A DNA stretch of 46,845 bases. It comes from Basidiobolus meristosporus CBS 931.73 (Eukaryota > Basidiobolomycota > Basidiobolomycetes > Basidiobolales > Basidiobolaceae). Both the position numbers and the translations under genes were made by a program. Where the stretch lies: the NCBI GenBank assembly GCA_002104905.1, contig MCFE01000680.1, forward strand, positions 1-46,845, in the 5' to 3' direction. Of this stretch, positions 34,035 to 44,378 are shown one piece after another. The notes under the pieces are model-generated. The model saw only the letters and a list, made by a program, of their open reading frames with translations. It was not told the DNA's origin and made no database searches. Position 1 is the stretch's first letter; every line of letters begins with the position of its first letter.

Positions 34035-34993
34035 CTATACAACAGAGCTGTTACTGGGGCGTTCATTTGTGCCGATGCCATGGTTACTTTTCTTGGAGCT
34101 AGAACAAGTCCATCCAGGTGAGAGAGAATGGATTTTGGAGCCTCCACTCTTCTTACCACGTTTCAACTCTTTGGCTAATGCCTCAAGCTGTGCGACACAC
34201 ATCTTGGATTCTGTCGCCCCTATTCTCAACTGGGTTAGATTGGGCTACCAAACAAATACTAGGTTTTAAGTCACTTACATTTACTCTGCATGAGAACTTC
34301 GGGATTTAGTCCAAAGGAAAAGCCATTGTAAACGCAGGTGAAAAAGAAGATGGTTGACACCGCGCTGAACATGGTATATCCAGCACCGTCCTCACCAAAG
34401 CTCTTAGCGAACTTGCGCGGGTTATGGTAAATCTTTGATGCCACCAGTGGTATCCACCACGCGAGCATAAAGGAGTTAAGAGCTAGCTCAGAAATTAACA
34501 AGTTCACAAAAGCCGATGGGTCCGGGACTGCTACGCATTCCCCAAACTTCCCTATCATACTTCTTAAGGAGATATAAAACATAATAATGCCACCCAGCTT
34601 TACCACCTGCAGTGTCACCGCGCATATACCGTAGACGTGTCTCAGTGGGGTCACCGAGAAGCATCGGTGTGCCATGATCATTGTTGCAAATGCTGTGCTG
34701 ATATAGTAGAATATCAAGTTGAAGTACCCTTTGAAATGACAGTCGGTTGGAAAGAAAAAATCCGTCACACGGCAGAGATGGCAGGCCACCCCAGTGAATG
34801 ATTCGAAAATATTGATGAGGAAGTACTTGTTGTCTGGAAACTGACGATATAGCTGAAAGGAACGGTATGCATTGCTGATGTGAACTATCAAGGTGGCAGA
34901 GAAGATCAACATGGCCATGTTGGTCATTACATACCATTCGAGGTCGAAAGTCACCAGATCAGACGCTGACTTCCCGTCCATTGTGTGGTTCAT
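34035..34993 (-). CDS. Orphan polytopic membrane protein, paralogue 2
   Basis: The structure is identical to paralogue 1: exons 34993-34279 (715 nt) and 34219-34035 (185 nt), the same phase, 299 aa. It keeps DGKSASDLVTFDLEWY, the TDCHFKGYF cysteine, HRCFSVTPLRH, GKFGECVAV and DGAGYTMFSAVSTIFFFTC. The helices vary conservatively. The exon-2 tail (SKMCVAQLEALAKELKRG) is also kept. Both copies remain open, with conserved splice sites and mostly conservative differences, so both are probably functional. The family is unknown to me. Confidence 0.8.
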
Positions 34994-36271
34994 TGCTCAA
35001 TTGCTCTTGTATCGAAATACTGCTCTAAAAGTGATGGCGATGCCAGCAGTGGGAATCTAGCACCTTATATATTCCTATGACTAGAAGTAATTCCATGCAT
35101 CTTAGCTAAGCAAATACATTCATGCATCAAGCTAATTCGTGAAACAGGGTTGGTATCCCGCTTCAATACTTATTCATTGATGTACCCTGCAAGGAGTGCC
35201 GACACGGGATTGCTTTTCCTGCCCGATCGATAAAGAAGTAACTCTCCATCGAGCCGCTATACCAGGTGACGAAGAGTGTCAATAGAGGACAGATTGGTTG
35301 TATTCGTCTATAATAAGAGATGGGACTATATATATAATAATAGATGGGGCTATAACCGTCTATACCATTGGGAGCTGGGACCATGAGTCTTGAGATAGGC
35401 CAAGTTGACGGAAGAGTCAGCGAATCTAACGGCGAGGATGTCCGCTAATGCTTCTTGTATTATGATTGAGCACATCCTATCGATTCACAAAACCATAATC
35501 AGTAACAGTATGCAACGGCAAGTATATGCATTGAATCGTTAGCATTTCGTGGATTCGAAGAGAGATGGCGATGGTACAAGACCACATATACACTACCTCC
35601 ATATCATAAAGGGGTGTTACATTACTACAGATCACTCCACTTATGTAAGCGTTGAAGATCGCTGTCATGATTGTGTGTTTTCAGATCTCAGATTACCCAT
35701 GCTGGTTAGAGTATAGCCGGCTGTAACATTCTTTATCATTATATTCCTGATAATAACATTACGCATCCAAACCTAACGATCTGATTGCTCATCAAGATAT
35801 TCCAAATTAGCAATATTCTTGGTAGTTTTGGTGTCTAAATCATTTAGTTAATGAATGAATAGAGTACATACTGTTGAGCTTCTCTAAAAAATGCAAATCA
35901 CTCATTGTCAAAGATAAGGGCAACAGGTATACTAAATAATGTCTTCCAACCATTGTTGAAATTCCCCATATTTATGATGTCTTTAAAATTCAAAAAACTA
36001 TGCATTTACCTCAAAATGGATACTCAAAGTGAATTCCATGAAGAATTAAAGTACATTGCTTGGCAACCTGCTGATACATCTCTAATGCCAGCCTTTTTGG
36101 TACTTTAGAGACCCTAATTGCTACATGTGCTTTTCCCATGTCTTGAAACTCACTTATAGGGATACACAATAGCTAATTGTTATATCAAGGACCTGCCCAA
36201 GATAGACTCATTCACATAGAGTCAATAATACCAGAGTAAGCTGTGAGGCCACTCTATCTTAAGATGCTGAA
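34994..36271. other. Upstream region of paralogue 2 and AT-rich intergenic sequence
   Basis: The first about 700 bp contains the second copies of the duplicated promoter-side blocks (35151-35213, 35631-35676). The rest is AT-rich without a gene; a 67-aa plus frame at 35905-36108 has no recognisable features. It marks the transition from the gene island to repeats. Confidence 0.5.
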
Positions 36272-36623
36272 GTTGTATAAGAGTCTTGGAGATACTGGAA
36301 GTGATAGGGAGAACAAACAGATTATGTGGTCTTCAACTCAATGATTTATTGAATGTAATGGTAGCATTTATACTTTTATCTGGTATTGGCAAGATAAACA
36401 TGTAGAGATATGTATAGAAGGTCCCCAAGAGCATGTGTGTGCAAAGTTTGGGACAGTTTGGACAACTTTCAGAATATTTTCTTCTGGGTACCTGATGTTG
36501 TGGTGAGAATATTGTAAGTAAATTTCAACAAGAAATTGGTCAGTGTTCTCTAAGAGTTGTAGGTAATAACCTAAGCAACTAGCTTAGGTCAATATATAGA
36601 TGGAATTACAAGCTCTTACAATA
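36272..36623 (-). repeat. Solo copia LTR
   Basis: About 352 bp aligns end to end with the LTRs of A-C in the B orientation, from GTTGTATAAGAGTCTTGG to CTCTTACAATA. It retains TATACTTTTA and the TGGGTACCTGATGT block. It has no internal region on either side, so it probably arose by LTR-LTR recombination. No clear target duplication is visible. Confidence 0.88.
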
Positions 36624-37191
36624 TGATTTAGACTCTTCCAAAGTTAATTGGCCATTATCCCTATGAAAATTATTATGATGATCCCATCAAAAGGCTGTCA
36701 CAGATTCTAAGTCCCATGACTAAGAGGTATTGACTCCACAAGGACACCATGCAAAGACCATCAAAAAATAATTGCACCCCAGATATCATAAAAACTTGGT
36801 CGATATTTATCATCACAACAATATAAAAGTGGCTTTTGATTGGTTCTCCACCAATTTTCTTACTTTCTGATCCCAGAAACTCTATCACCTCCTACATTTG
36901 TGTGCATTGATTGGCTATTGCCTCTATTTCACACTCCTTACTACCTGACTCCACTGTTTCTCTTACTTTCCATGTATAAAAATTGTTTTATTTCTGTTGA
37001 AACTTCAGTTGTACCTCAATTGCCAATTGTATTGACCTATACAAGTCCCTATACCCTACACTAACATTAAGCCCTACCCCACACTCAACAAGTAACCCCA
37101 TTAAAATCCACCACTCAATAAGCATTTTGGCTGAAATGCTGTGTTTGCACAACATTGGTGGGAACCCCACAGCTTTATGCCATTGTTCATT
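36624..37191. other. AT-rich sequence between solo LTR and element C
   Basis: No gene is seen. It contains several TATA-like runs and no match I can place to other parts of the window. It may be part of another decayed repeat. Confidence 0.4.
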
Positions 37192-37540
37192 CAGCTGTAA
37201 GAGTCTTGGAGATACTGGAAGTGATTGGGAGAACAAGTAGATGATGTGGTTTTCACTTAATGATTTATTGAATGTAAAGGTAGAATTTATACTTTTACAT
37301 ATTCTTGGCAAAAAAACATGTAGGAAAGGTTAAGAAGTGTTCCAAGAGTCTGAGTGCAAAGTTTGCGGCTGCTTGGACAACTTTGAGAATTTTCATGTTC
37401 TGGGTACCTGGTGTTTTGGTGAAATATTCTAAATAAATCCCAACAAGGAATTTGCTCATTATTCTCTAGGACTTGAAAGTAATGATCTATGTGACTAAGT
37501 TAGGTGAATATTTAGGTGGAATTACACACTTTTTACAATA
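37192..37540 (-). repeat. 3' LTR of element C
   Basis: It aligns with the B LTRs along its length. The outer end is eroded (CAGCTGTAAGAG in place of TGTTGTAAGAG) and the inner end reads TTTTACAATA. A polypurine-tract relative (rc of TTCCCACTTAGC) follows. Confidence 0.88.
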
Positions 37541-40500
37541 TTCCCACTTAGCTAAATGTTCTTACTGACTAGTCCAATTTTGACCTAAGATATTCAAACT
37601 TGACTCTAGCTAATGGTTTGGTAAATAAATCTATGATCATTTCATTAGAAGGACAGTAAACTAAGCTAACTAGGCTACTCTCTATAGCTTCACATATGCA
37701 AGGATGTATAATATCTATGTGCATAGTTCTGGCATGAAAAGTTGGATTTCTACCTAATTGTATACATCCTTGAAAATCTTGAAATAAAGTAATAGGCATT
37801 TTTGACATGGGCCCAATTCTGTAAAAAGCTTTCTTACCCACGTTGCTTCTTTTGTAGCTTCACAGGCTGCCATATACTCTGCCTTTGTGGTAAAAAGTGT
37901 TACGGTTGGTTGCTTTCTTGAATTCTATCAAATTGCTCCTTGACAGTAAAGATAGGTGTATCCTGTGGCGGATCTTCTGTCCTCTGAGTTTTGTCCTCAA
38001 TCAGCATCAGTGTCCCACAGGATCCTGCTCTAAATCCTTATAAGTGTATCTTAAGCAGACATCAGCAGTTCTTTTCAGATAACTAAATATCTGCCAACTT
38101 CTATAGTATAATCAGATCCATATTTCTGATTATGCTGGCTGACAACTCCCACTGAATATGAGATATCTGGACTTGTTCCAAGCATTATATACATCAGACT
38201 GATGATTATAGATTGATAAGAGTAGTCAGGGCTATCAGATGGCATCAAGGCCTGTTGATTTGGTTGTGTTTTGACCAAGTTAAGGGTTGTCTCCATTAGC
38301 ATGCCTGCTGGTCTACGGTCTTCCATCTGATACTTCTTTAGTATATCTTGATATACTTGGATTGGCTTAGGGTGATATTCAGGGTACTTCTGTCTATTGA
38401 GAACTTAATCCCTAAGTAGTAACTGAGTTCTCCTAGATTGGACAACTTGAACTCTTCAGATAGACTGGATTTAGTCTGTTCCAATGTTTCTAGGTTATTA
38501 GTGTATAATAGGATCATCCACATATAAAGCTAATAGAGCTGAGCTTGCTCTATCTGGCTTATAGTATATACTGTAGTCAGCATTACTCCTTTTGAAACTC
38601 AAAGATTCCAAATAAGAATCTATCTTGCAATTTCAGGCTCTCAGTGATTGTTTGAGACCATATAGAGATTTTTTAAGCTTGCAGACCAAATAGGGGCTAC
38701 CTTGGTCAGCAAGCCCATCAAGTTAGTCTATATGCACATCCTCATGAATTTCTCCACTCAAAAATGAAGCTTTTACATCCGTTTGATGTATAAAAAACTT
38801 GTATTTGTTTGCAATAGCCAATATTAATCTAATGAAATTAAACTTAGCTACCAGTGCAAAGGTTGCTGTGTAGCCAAGTCCTTTTGTTTGAGAGTATCCA
38901 TTGGCCACAAGTCTTGCTTTGTATCTTCAATTGTACCATCAGCCTTATATATTTGTCTTAAAGACCCATCTACTTCCAGTTGATTTTTGGTTGACTGGTA
39001 ATTTGACCAAGTCCCAAGTTTGATTTTCTATCAGGACCTGATATTCCTCTGTCATTGCAGATCTCCAAAACTTTGTCTGAGGGCTATTTAGAGCCTCTTT
39101 TACAGTCTGGGGCCCATCAATATCAACTGAATAGGCATAGGCTAAGTTTGTACCCTTATTGATGTAGTAATATGGGCTGTTTCTTGTCTGGTTAGATCTC
39201 CTTGCATTTGATATTAGAATGATCACTTCTAGGATATTCCTGGGCACTGATTCAGGCTGAACCATTGCTTTAGAGTTCTCTGGAGTGAAAATGGTTTCAT
39301 TGTTTTGCTCCAATTCAATCCTGACTATTTGTGAACTTGGGATAAACTTTTGTCATCAACCAATGTCATTGTTCCTGAATATTTTGAATATTCATTGAAC
39401 AACATATCCCTAGACTTGCTCAGCTTCTTTGCTTTAGCATTGTAGAGTCTGTATGCTTTACTCTCAGCGCAGTAGCCCAAAAATATGCATTTTATACTTT
39501 TTGGCTCAAATTTTGACTACTTTCTGGGCAGTTTCTTAGCGTATGCTTCACACTCAGATCTTCTTAGATGTTCTACACTTGGTCTGTATCCACACCATGC
39601 ATCAAGTGGCATAAAGTTGCAAAGTAATCTGTTATAACCCCTATTGTTAAGGTACACAGCAGTGCCAACCAATTCTGCCCAAAAATCAAAGGATATATTT
39701 TGATTGTGGATCATAGATTGTGCCATATCAGTTATTGATCTGTTTATATGTTCTGCTACTCCATTTTGCTGTGGGGAGTATGATACAGTAGTGTCTTGCT
39801 TTATCCCATGAATTTTGCAGAAGTGGACAAAGAGTTCTGAGATATTTTCTGCACCATTGTCAGAGCATATTTTCTTGATTTTTCCACCAGTTTCTCTCTA
39901 CACTGTGGCTTCAAACTCCCTGAACTTAGACAGAGCTTCTTTCTTTCTCTCCATGAAGTAGACCCATGTGTATCTTTTATAATCATCAATAAAAGTGATC
40001 AGATACCTCATCATGCATAAGGATAAATACTGCATAGGTCCACACAGATCTGAGTGAATTAGATATAGCTTTTTCTTAGTTATGATTAATACCAGGCCCT
40101 TGAGCAGTTGTCTGGCGCTGTTTCCCATATATACAGGCCTTACAATCCTCCAAATTAGCTGGAGGATCAATTTTTACTCCAGAAATTAGCTGATCTATGA
40201 TCATTTTGTGCAAATAATCAAAATTGATGTATCCAAATCTCCTGTGCCAAAGTATTAGTGTTTCTTCATTTAAGTCACTTAAACTGCCCTCTAGATGTGA
40301 TGGAAGATAAGTTAACTTATACAGATTCTGATCTCTGATACCCAAAGCAATATGAGCACAACTTTGATCAATGATCCTGCATCCAGAACCATTGAAGCTG
40401 AAATGGAATCCTTCTGCTGTGGCCTTGCTTACAGATAGTAGGTTCTTAGCTATTTCTGGTACACAGAGTACTTTGTTGAAGGTCAGTTTATGGCTTCCTT

Positions 40501-40955
40501 CACTGCTTCTTAGGTTTACTTGGACAGTTCCCTCTCCCACCACATCAAGTATTCTATTGTCACCCATGAAAGCCTTTGTAATTGCAATTTCTTGATATTG
40601 GGTAAAAAGTTCCTTTTGGTATGTAAAGTGTTGAGATGCTCCAGAGTCAATACACCGCATCTGAGAATCCTTGCTTGTGGTCATATTTAGAGCAGACATG
40701 AATAAAATAGAGAATCCTTGCTTGTGGGCATGTTTAGTGCAGATATGAATAGTTTATCATCAGTTGTTGCAGCATTTCCATATTCAGGCTTTTTCTGCTG
40801 ACTCTCTCACTTTTTGAAGCACTAGTAAGATGTGTGTTCTTTGCTTTTGCAGTAGTTACAAAGCAGGTTGCTGTTGCCTTTGAAAGGTCTTGGGCATCTT
40901 CTTTGTTGGTTATCATTGCCTATTAAAGCATTTTCTTCTTCCTTCCTGATGGTGC
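37541..40955 (-). pseudogene. Element C protease-integrase-RT-RNase H remnants
   Basis: Minus-strand frames give the zinc-knuckle region near 40830, protease (CIDSGASQHF near 40640), the integrase HHCC (WHRRFGYINFDYLHK) and core (HSDLCGPMQ), a GEIHEDVHID RT segment, a decayed YVDD region near 38515, a YSDAD-region remnant, and the TMHIDIIHP RNase H tail. Each piece is separated by stops or frameshifts, so nothing here is translatable as a polyprotein. Confidence 0.92.
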
Positions 40956-42034
40956 TGTAGTGGGGTCACAGTGACACACACAGGCAGATGTACTCATTCC
41001 CTTACGTTCACTTCCCTAAAAAGGATTACCCCCCCTGTATTAGTATCATCCCAAATTGCAATATTTTCTGTTCTGTCTATGTGATTATTACTATGCAACC
41101 TGACAAACTATTTGTCACTATTTACCCATTGCACAAGCTATTCCTATTCCTTGCCAAGATATCAAGATAAGATAGTTACTCTATAAGGCAAGTACCCCCA
41201 ACAGTGCCCATGTCATGTGACCATCTTGGTTTCATAACCCTCCTATCCTACTACCATAAGAGGCAGTTACATGACACAGGGGTTTCATATTACCACTACC
41301 TGATTGGCTAGGTGCTACAATGTCTTGTGGAACAATCCACCAAGAATTTGCGCTATTTTTAGTACACAATGACATGATTAGCTGTCTACTGCCTTCTGGA
41401 AACTTCCAGAAAGTATTTTCTAGCAAAAATTTGAGCAGCAAAAAAGTATATAAGGGAGGCTATCCCTTAAAATAAATTATCCCTGTTCCAATATTCCAAC
41501 TAATTGATTAGTGAGATCACTGCTACCTATTACCACTACTTTCTGACTCAGAATTGACAATACTCCCAGGAAACTGGGCTGACAGCCAACTGACCTTGGA
41601 GGCACTACTTGTGAGGAATACTCAGAGTAGGTATATTTTATTATATTTGATTGTTTTCCCAAGTTTGTTCTTGTACAGGCAAAGATACTTTTCAGTCATT
41701 GTAACTATTGGTCAAAGCTGCATTCTTATCAAGTCCCTGTTGGTGGAGTTTACAGTTGTTTTGACTTTGGAAGCTTTAGTACATTGTTGTCTCAAAGGAC
41801 ATCAAAGCCACTATAAACTTTTGTTAAGATGCCAACTAAGTTGGGGATTGTGGTTCAATAGTTTTCCCTTGACAAGCTTGAGGCTTTATCCCCTTTCACA
41901 TTAGATTAGACCATAGACCCAGTATTCCTAGCAAGCTTTTGCCAGAGGTTATTGCACCCAGTGAACACCCCATACACATTCACACTTGAGAAGTGTTGGC
42001 TGTATTTTGCCCTTTGGACTTATACACCACCACA
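40956..42034 (+). mobile_element. Solo LTR of a third family (LTR2) inserted in element C gag
   Basis: About 1,079 bp with inverted ends (TGTAGTGGGG at the left, CACCACCACA at the right) is flanked by GTGC on both sides (40952-40955 and 42035-42038), or by GTGCT if the shared T is counted. Element C gag is collinear with element B across the join. The LTR has a TATA box, AATAAA-type signals and no coding region. A second, truncated copy lies at 43523-44251. Confidence 0.82.
41394..41455 (+). promoter_or_regulatory. Heat-shock element and TATA box of LTR2
   Basis: Four perfect alternating units, TTC-GAA-TTC-GAA with 2-nt spacers, occupy 41394-41411. TATATAAGG follows at 41447-41455. In the second LTR2 copy the TATA block is kept at about 44001, and a three-unit GAA-TTC-GAA element sits at 43951-43963, about 40 bp upstream. 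The arrangement is a compact heat-responsive core promoter by pattern. Confidence 0.6.
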
Positions 42035-42038
42035 GTGC

Positions 42039-42710
42039 TTGATATTCTTAATTCTTCATCCAGAAGCCTTCTGTAAACATAGTTTAAGGTCATATCCTTA
42101 GCTTGGAGCTCTAGGGCTGATAAAAGGCCCTGAAGCTTGTCTGTCAGGCTTTTCAGGATGGTAACTATCACATCCTCATCAGTGGTTGGTATGCTCACAG
42201 GTTCCATCTCATCCACCAGCAGGGTAATTCTGTAGATCAGATTTTTCATTTCTTCTCCTGGCTGAATCTTTATGGTAAAGAATATTTGTCTCAGATACAT
42301 TTTTTTAGCAGCTGAATAATACTGGTAGGTGCTTCCAATGCCTTCCAGGCATTTCTTGCCATTTTTGCTCTTGAACATTGAATTAGCAATTTGTCTTTAA
42401 CATTAAGGCAGATGCAGTTAAAGGCACTTTGTTCTTTCTTCTGGTACTCTAAGGCTTGCTTGCCCACATTTTTAGGAGGGCATTCTTCTCCCATCATAAT
42501 ATCCCAAAGGCCTCTTTCTTGTAGCAGCACCTTCATTGCCATCTTCCACACTTGCTATTTAGATCAATCCAACTTTTGGGCAGAGGGAAAAATTCTAATA
42601 ATAGCAGCAGTAGACATTGTAGACAGTGACAGCTTGGGGCTCAGAACCTGTTGTAAGAGTCTTGGACATATTGGAAGTGGTTGAGAAGACAAGCAGACTA
42701 TGTGATCTTA
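42039..42710 (-). pseudogene. Element C gag 5' part, primer-binding site and truncated 5' LTR
   Basis: Frames at 42551-41980 match B gag (LLQERGLWDIMMGEECPPKN, FNCICLNVKDKLLIQCSRAK, GEEMKNLIYRITLLVDEME) with one frameshift near 42300. The primer-binding site at about 42637-42648 has GGGCTCAGAACC in place of GGGCTCATAACC. The LTR is recognisable at 42649-42710 (TGTTGTAAGAGTCTTGGACA) and then stops. Confidence 0.88.
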
Positions 42711-42718
42711 GTAGGGCT

Positions 42719-43245
42719 AGGGGAGGAAAGTCACCAAGTGGTGAAATCTTTATTTACTTACAATATATATCTAAAGGAGCCAAGTTGATCTGAAGTTATT
42801 CCTAGAAAGCTAGGTCTGAGAGATATCTTCCTGGTAAGTCAGGTCTGAGAGTTGAGAAGCTGAGTGGTACTAAATTTCCTAGTTAGCTAGGTCTGAGAGA
42901 GGTTTCCTGGAAAGCCAGGCCTGAGAAGTGAGAATCTGAATATATCTGAGCTAAGTTATACTGTTTTGCAGTAGCTGAATTGTGGCCAGAATGGCCAGTA
43001 GACTGGGGGAACTGAGAGGAATTTCTGGGCAATCACTGGCCAAATTTACTAGGCAAATTTGGCCAATTAGCATTTCAAGGATCTCAGCCAATCAGAGCCT
43101 TTACTTTGCCCGATGGTTGATCAAGCCATCTCCCAATGAGCACACATCAATTTATTAATCAAATTCTTGCTGAATCCAGGATTTGAACCCACAACCATGG
43201 GTATGGAAGGGTTAGGGATAACCCCAAGGCTAAGTGTTCTTGGTT
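42719..43245 (-). mobile_element. Telomere-associated SINE-like unit S1, full length
   Basis: This is the first copy of a 528-533-bp unit also found at 45317 and 45846. On the minus strand it starts after CCCTAACC, with a tRNA-like head (B box at 43179-43189), followed by a body with four hairpins. It ends in a tail with AATAAA, the TCACCA..TGGTGA hairpin and CTTTCCTCCCC next to TTAGGG-like sequence. It joins the truncated LTR of element C on its left. Confidence 0.75.
42801..42919. other. Four-hairpin block of the SINE-like unit (S1 copy)
   Basis: Four 14-nt palindromes share the plan 5-bp stem, 4-nt loop, 5-bp stem: CCTAGAAAGCTAGG (42801), CCTGGTAAGTCAGG (42829), CCTAGTTAGCTAGG (42878), CCTGGAAAGCCAGG (42906). 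Hairpins 1-2 and 3-4 are spaced by 28 bp, and each is followed by (T/C)CTGAGA. Stems alternate A-T and G-C at the same position with both sides changed. In S1 hairpin 2 the pairing is kept by a G-U. The other units repeat the block. Confidence 0.75.
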
Positions 43246-43251
43246 GGGTTA

Positions 43252-43522
43252 GGGGGAGGAAAGTCACCAAGTGGTGAAATCTTTATTTACTTATGACAAG
43301 TATCTAAAGAAGCCAAGTTAATCTGAAGTAATTCCTAGAAAGCTAGGTCTGAGAGATATCTTCCTGGTAAGCCAGGTCTGAGAGTTGAGAAGCTGAGTGA
43401 TACTATAGTTCCTAGTTAGCTTGGTCTGAGAGTGGTTTCCTGGAAAGCCAGGCCTGAGAAATGAGAATCTGAATATATCTGAGCTAAGTCATACTGGTTT
43501 GCAGTAGCTGAATTGTGGCCGG
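43252..43522 (-). mobile_element. SINE-like unit S2, short form
   Basis: Only the 3' 267-bp half of the unit is present (tail plus hairpin body). It ends exactly at GGCCGG, where an LTR2 copy begins. The tRNA-like head is absent. The terminal copy S5 ends at the same base. Confidence 0.75.
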
Positions 43523-44251
43523 TGTAGTGGGGTGACAGTGACACCCACTGACAGATGTGCTCATTCCCTTATTTTCTACTTCCCTATATCCCTACTACAC
43601 TCATTTTAGTTTTATCCCATTTGTCTTACCCAATCAGTACTATCCCATAAGCCGGTTGACTATCACACCTGCTTACCTTATTGCATAAGTTACCCCTCAC
43701 TTTATGTAAGATTACTAGTTACAAGTGCTTCTATATTAGGCAAGTACCCGCGCCAGTACCCGTGACACATGATCAACCCGTGTCACCATCCCTACCATTT
43801 CCATACCATATATGGTATCCCCATGTTACACAGGTTTCAGAATACTGATTCCTGATTGGTTGGATGTGCTGTGCCTCTTAGAACCTTCCGGCACCTACTT
43901 AGAACATTCTTAGGTCATTCTGATGTCATAAAGATTTCTATTGAACTCCGGAACCTTCTGGAACACCATGATTAGTAATCACTTAGCCAGTGAAGAAAAG
44001 TATATAAGGGAGGCTATCCCTCAACAATAAATCATCATCCCTTTTATCAATATACCGACTTGTTGATTAGTGTGATCACTGCTACCTGCTGCTACCTGAA
44101 CTTCCAACCCTAGACCACAGGACACTCCCAGGAAACCGTGCTGACAGCCAACTGACCTTGGAGGCACTACTTGTGAGGAATACTCAGAGTAGGTATCTTT
44201 TATTATATTTGATTCTTTCCCAAGTTTGTTCTTGTACAGGCAAAGATACTT
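43523..44251 (+). mobile_element. Truncated second copy of LTR2
   Basis: It starts TGTAGTGGGGTGACAG and is collinear with the first about 740 bp of the solo LTR at 40956, including the HSE-like GAA-TTC-GAA (43951-43963), TATATAAGGG (44001-44010) and CTATCCCTCAACAATAAA. It stops at CAAAGATACTT, where the 3' tail of the ORF1 element begins. The other half is missing. Confidence 0.85.
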
Positions 44252-44378
44252 AGGGGAGGGAAAGTCACCAAGGTAGGTGAAATCTTTATTTGCTTGCAGA
44301 CAAGTCTAACTACAAATAAAGAAGCCAGCTGGGAATAGAAGATTCCCAAAGTAAACACTAAGTTGAATATGAATAAAT

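Larger units (their letters stand above)
37192..42710 (-). mobile_element. Degenerate Ty1/copia element C, split by a solo LTR and truncated in its 5' LTR
   Basis: On the minus strand: partial 5' LTR (42710-42649), mutated primer-binding site, gag, a 1.08-kb insertion (40956-42034), the zinc-knuckle/protease region, integrase, RT, RNase H and a 3' LTR of about 349 bp (37540-37192). It is the same family as A and B, but with many frameshifts and stops. The 5' LTR is cut off after about 62 bp, where the telomere-associated repeats begin. Confidence 0.93.

Noticed and set aside
42801-42919. CRISPR-like array
   Set aside because: There are only four short palindromic blocks with uneven spacing and variable stems, in a eukaryotic telomeric repeat; no spacers or cas genes are present.
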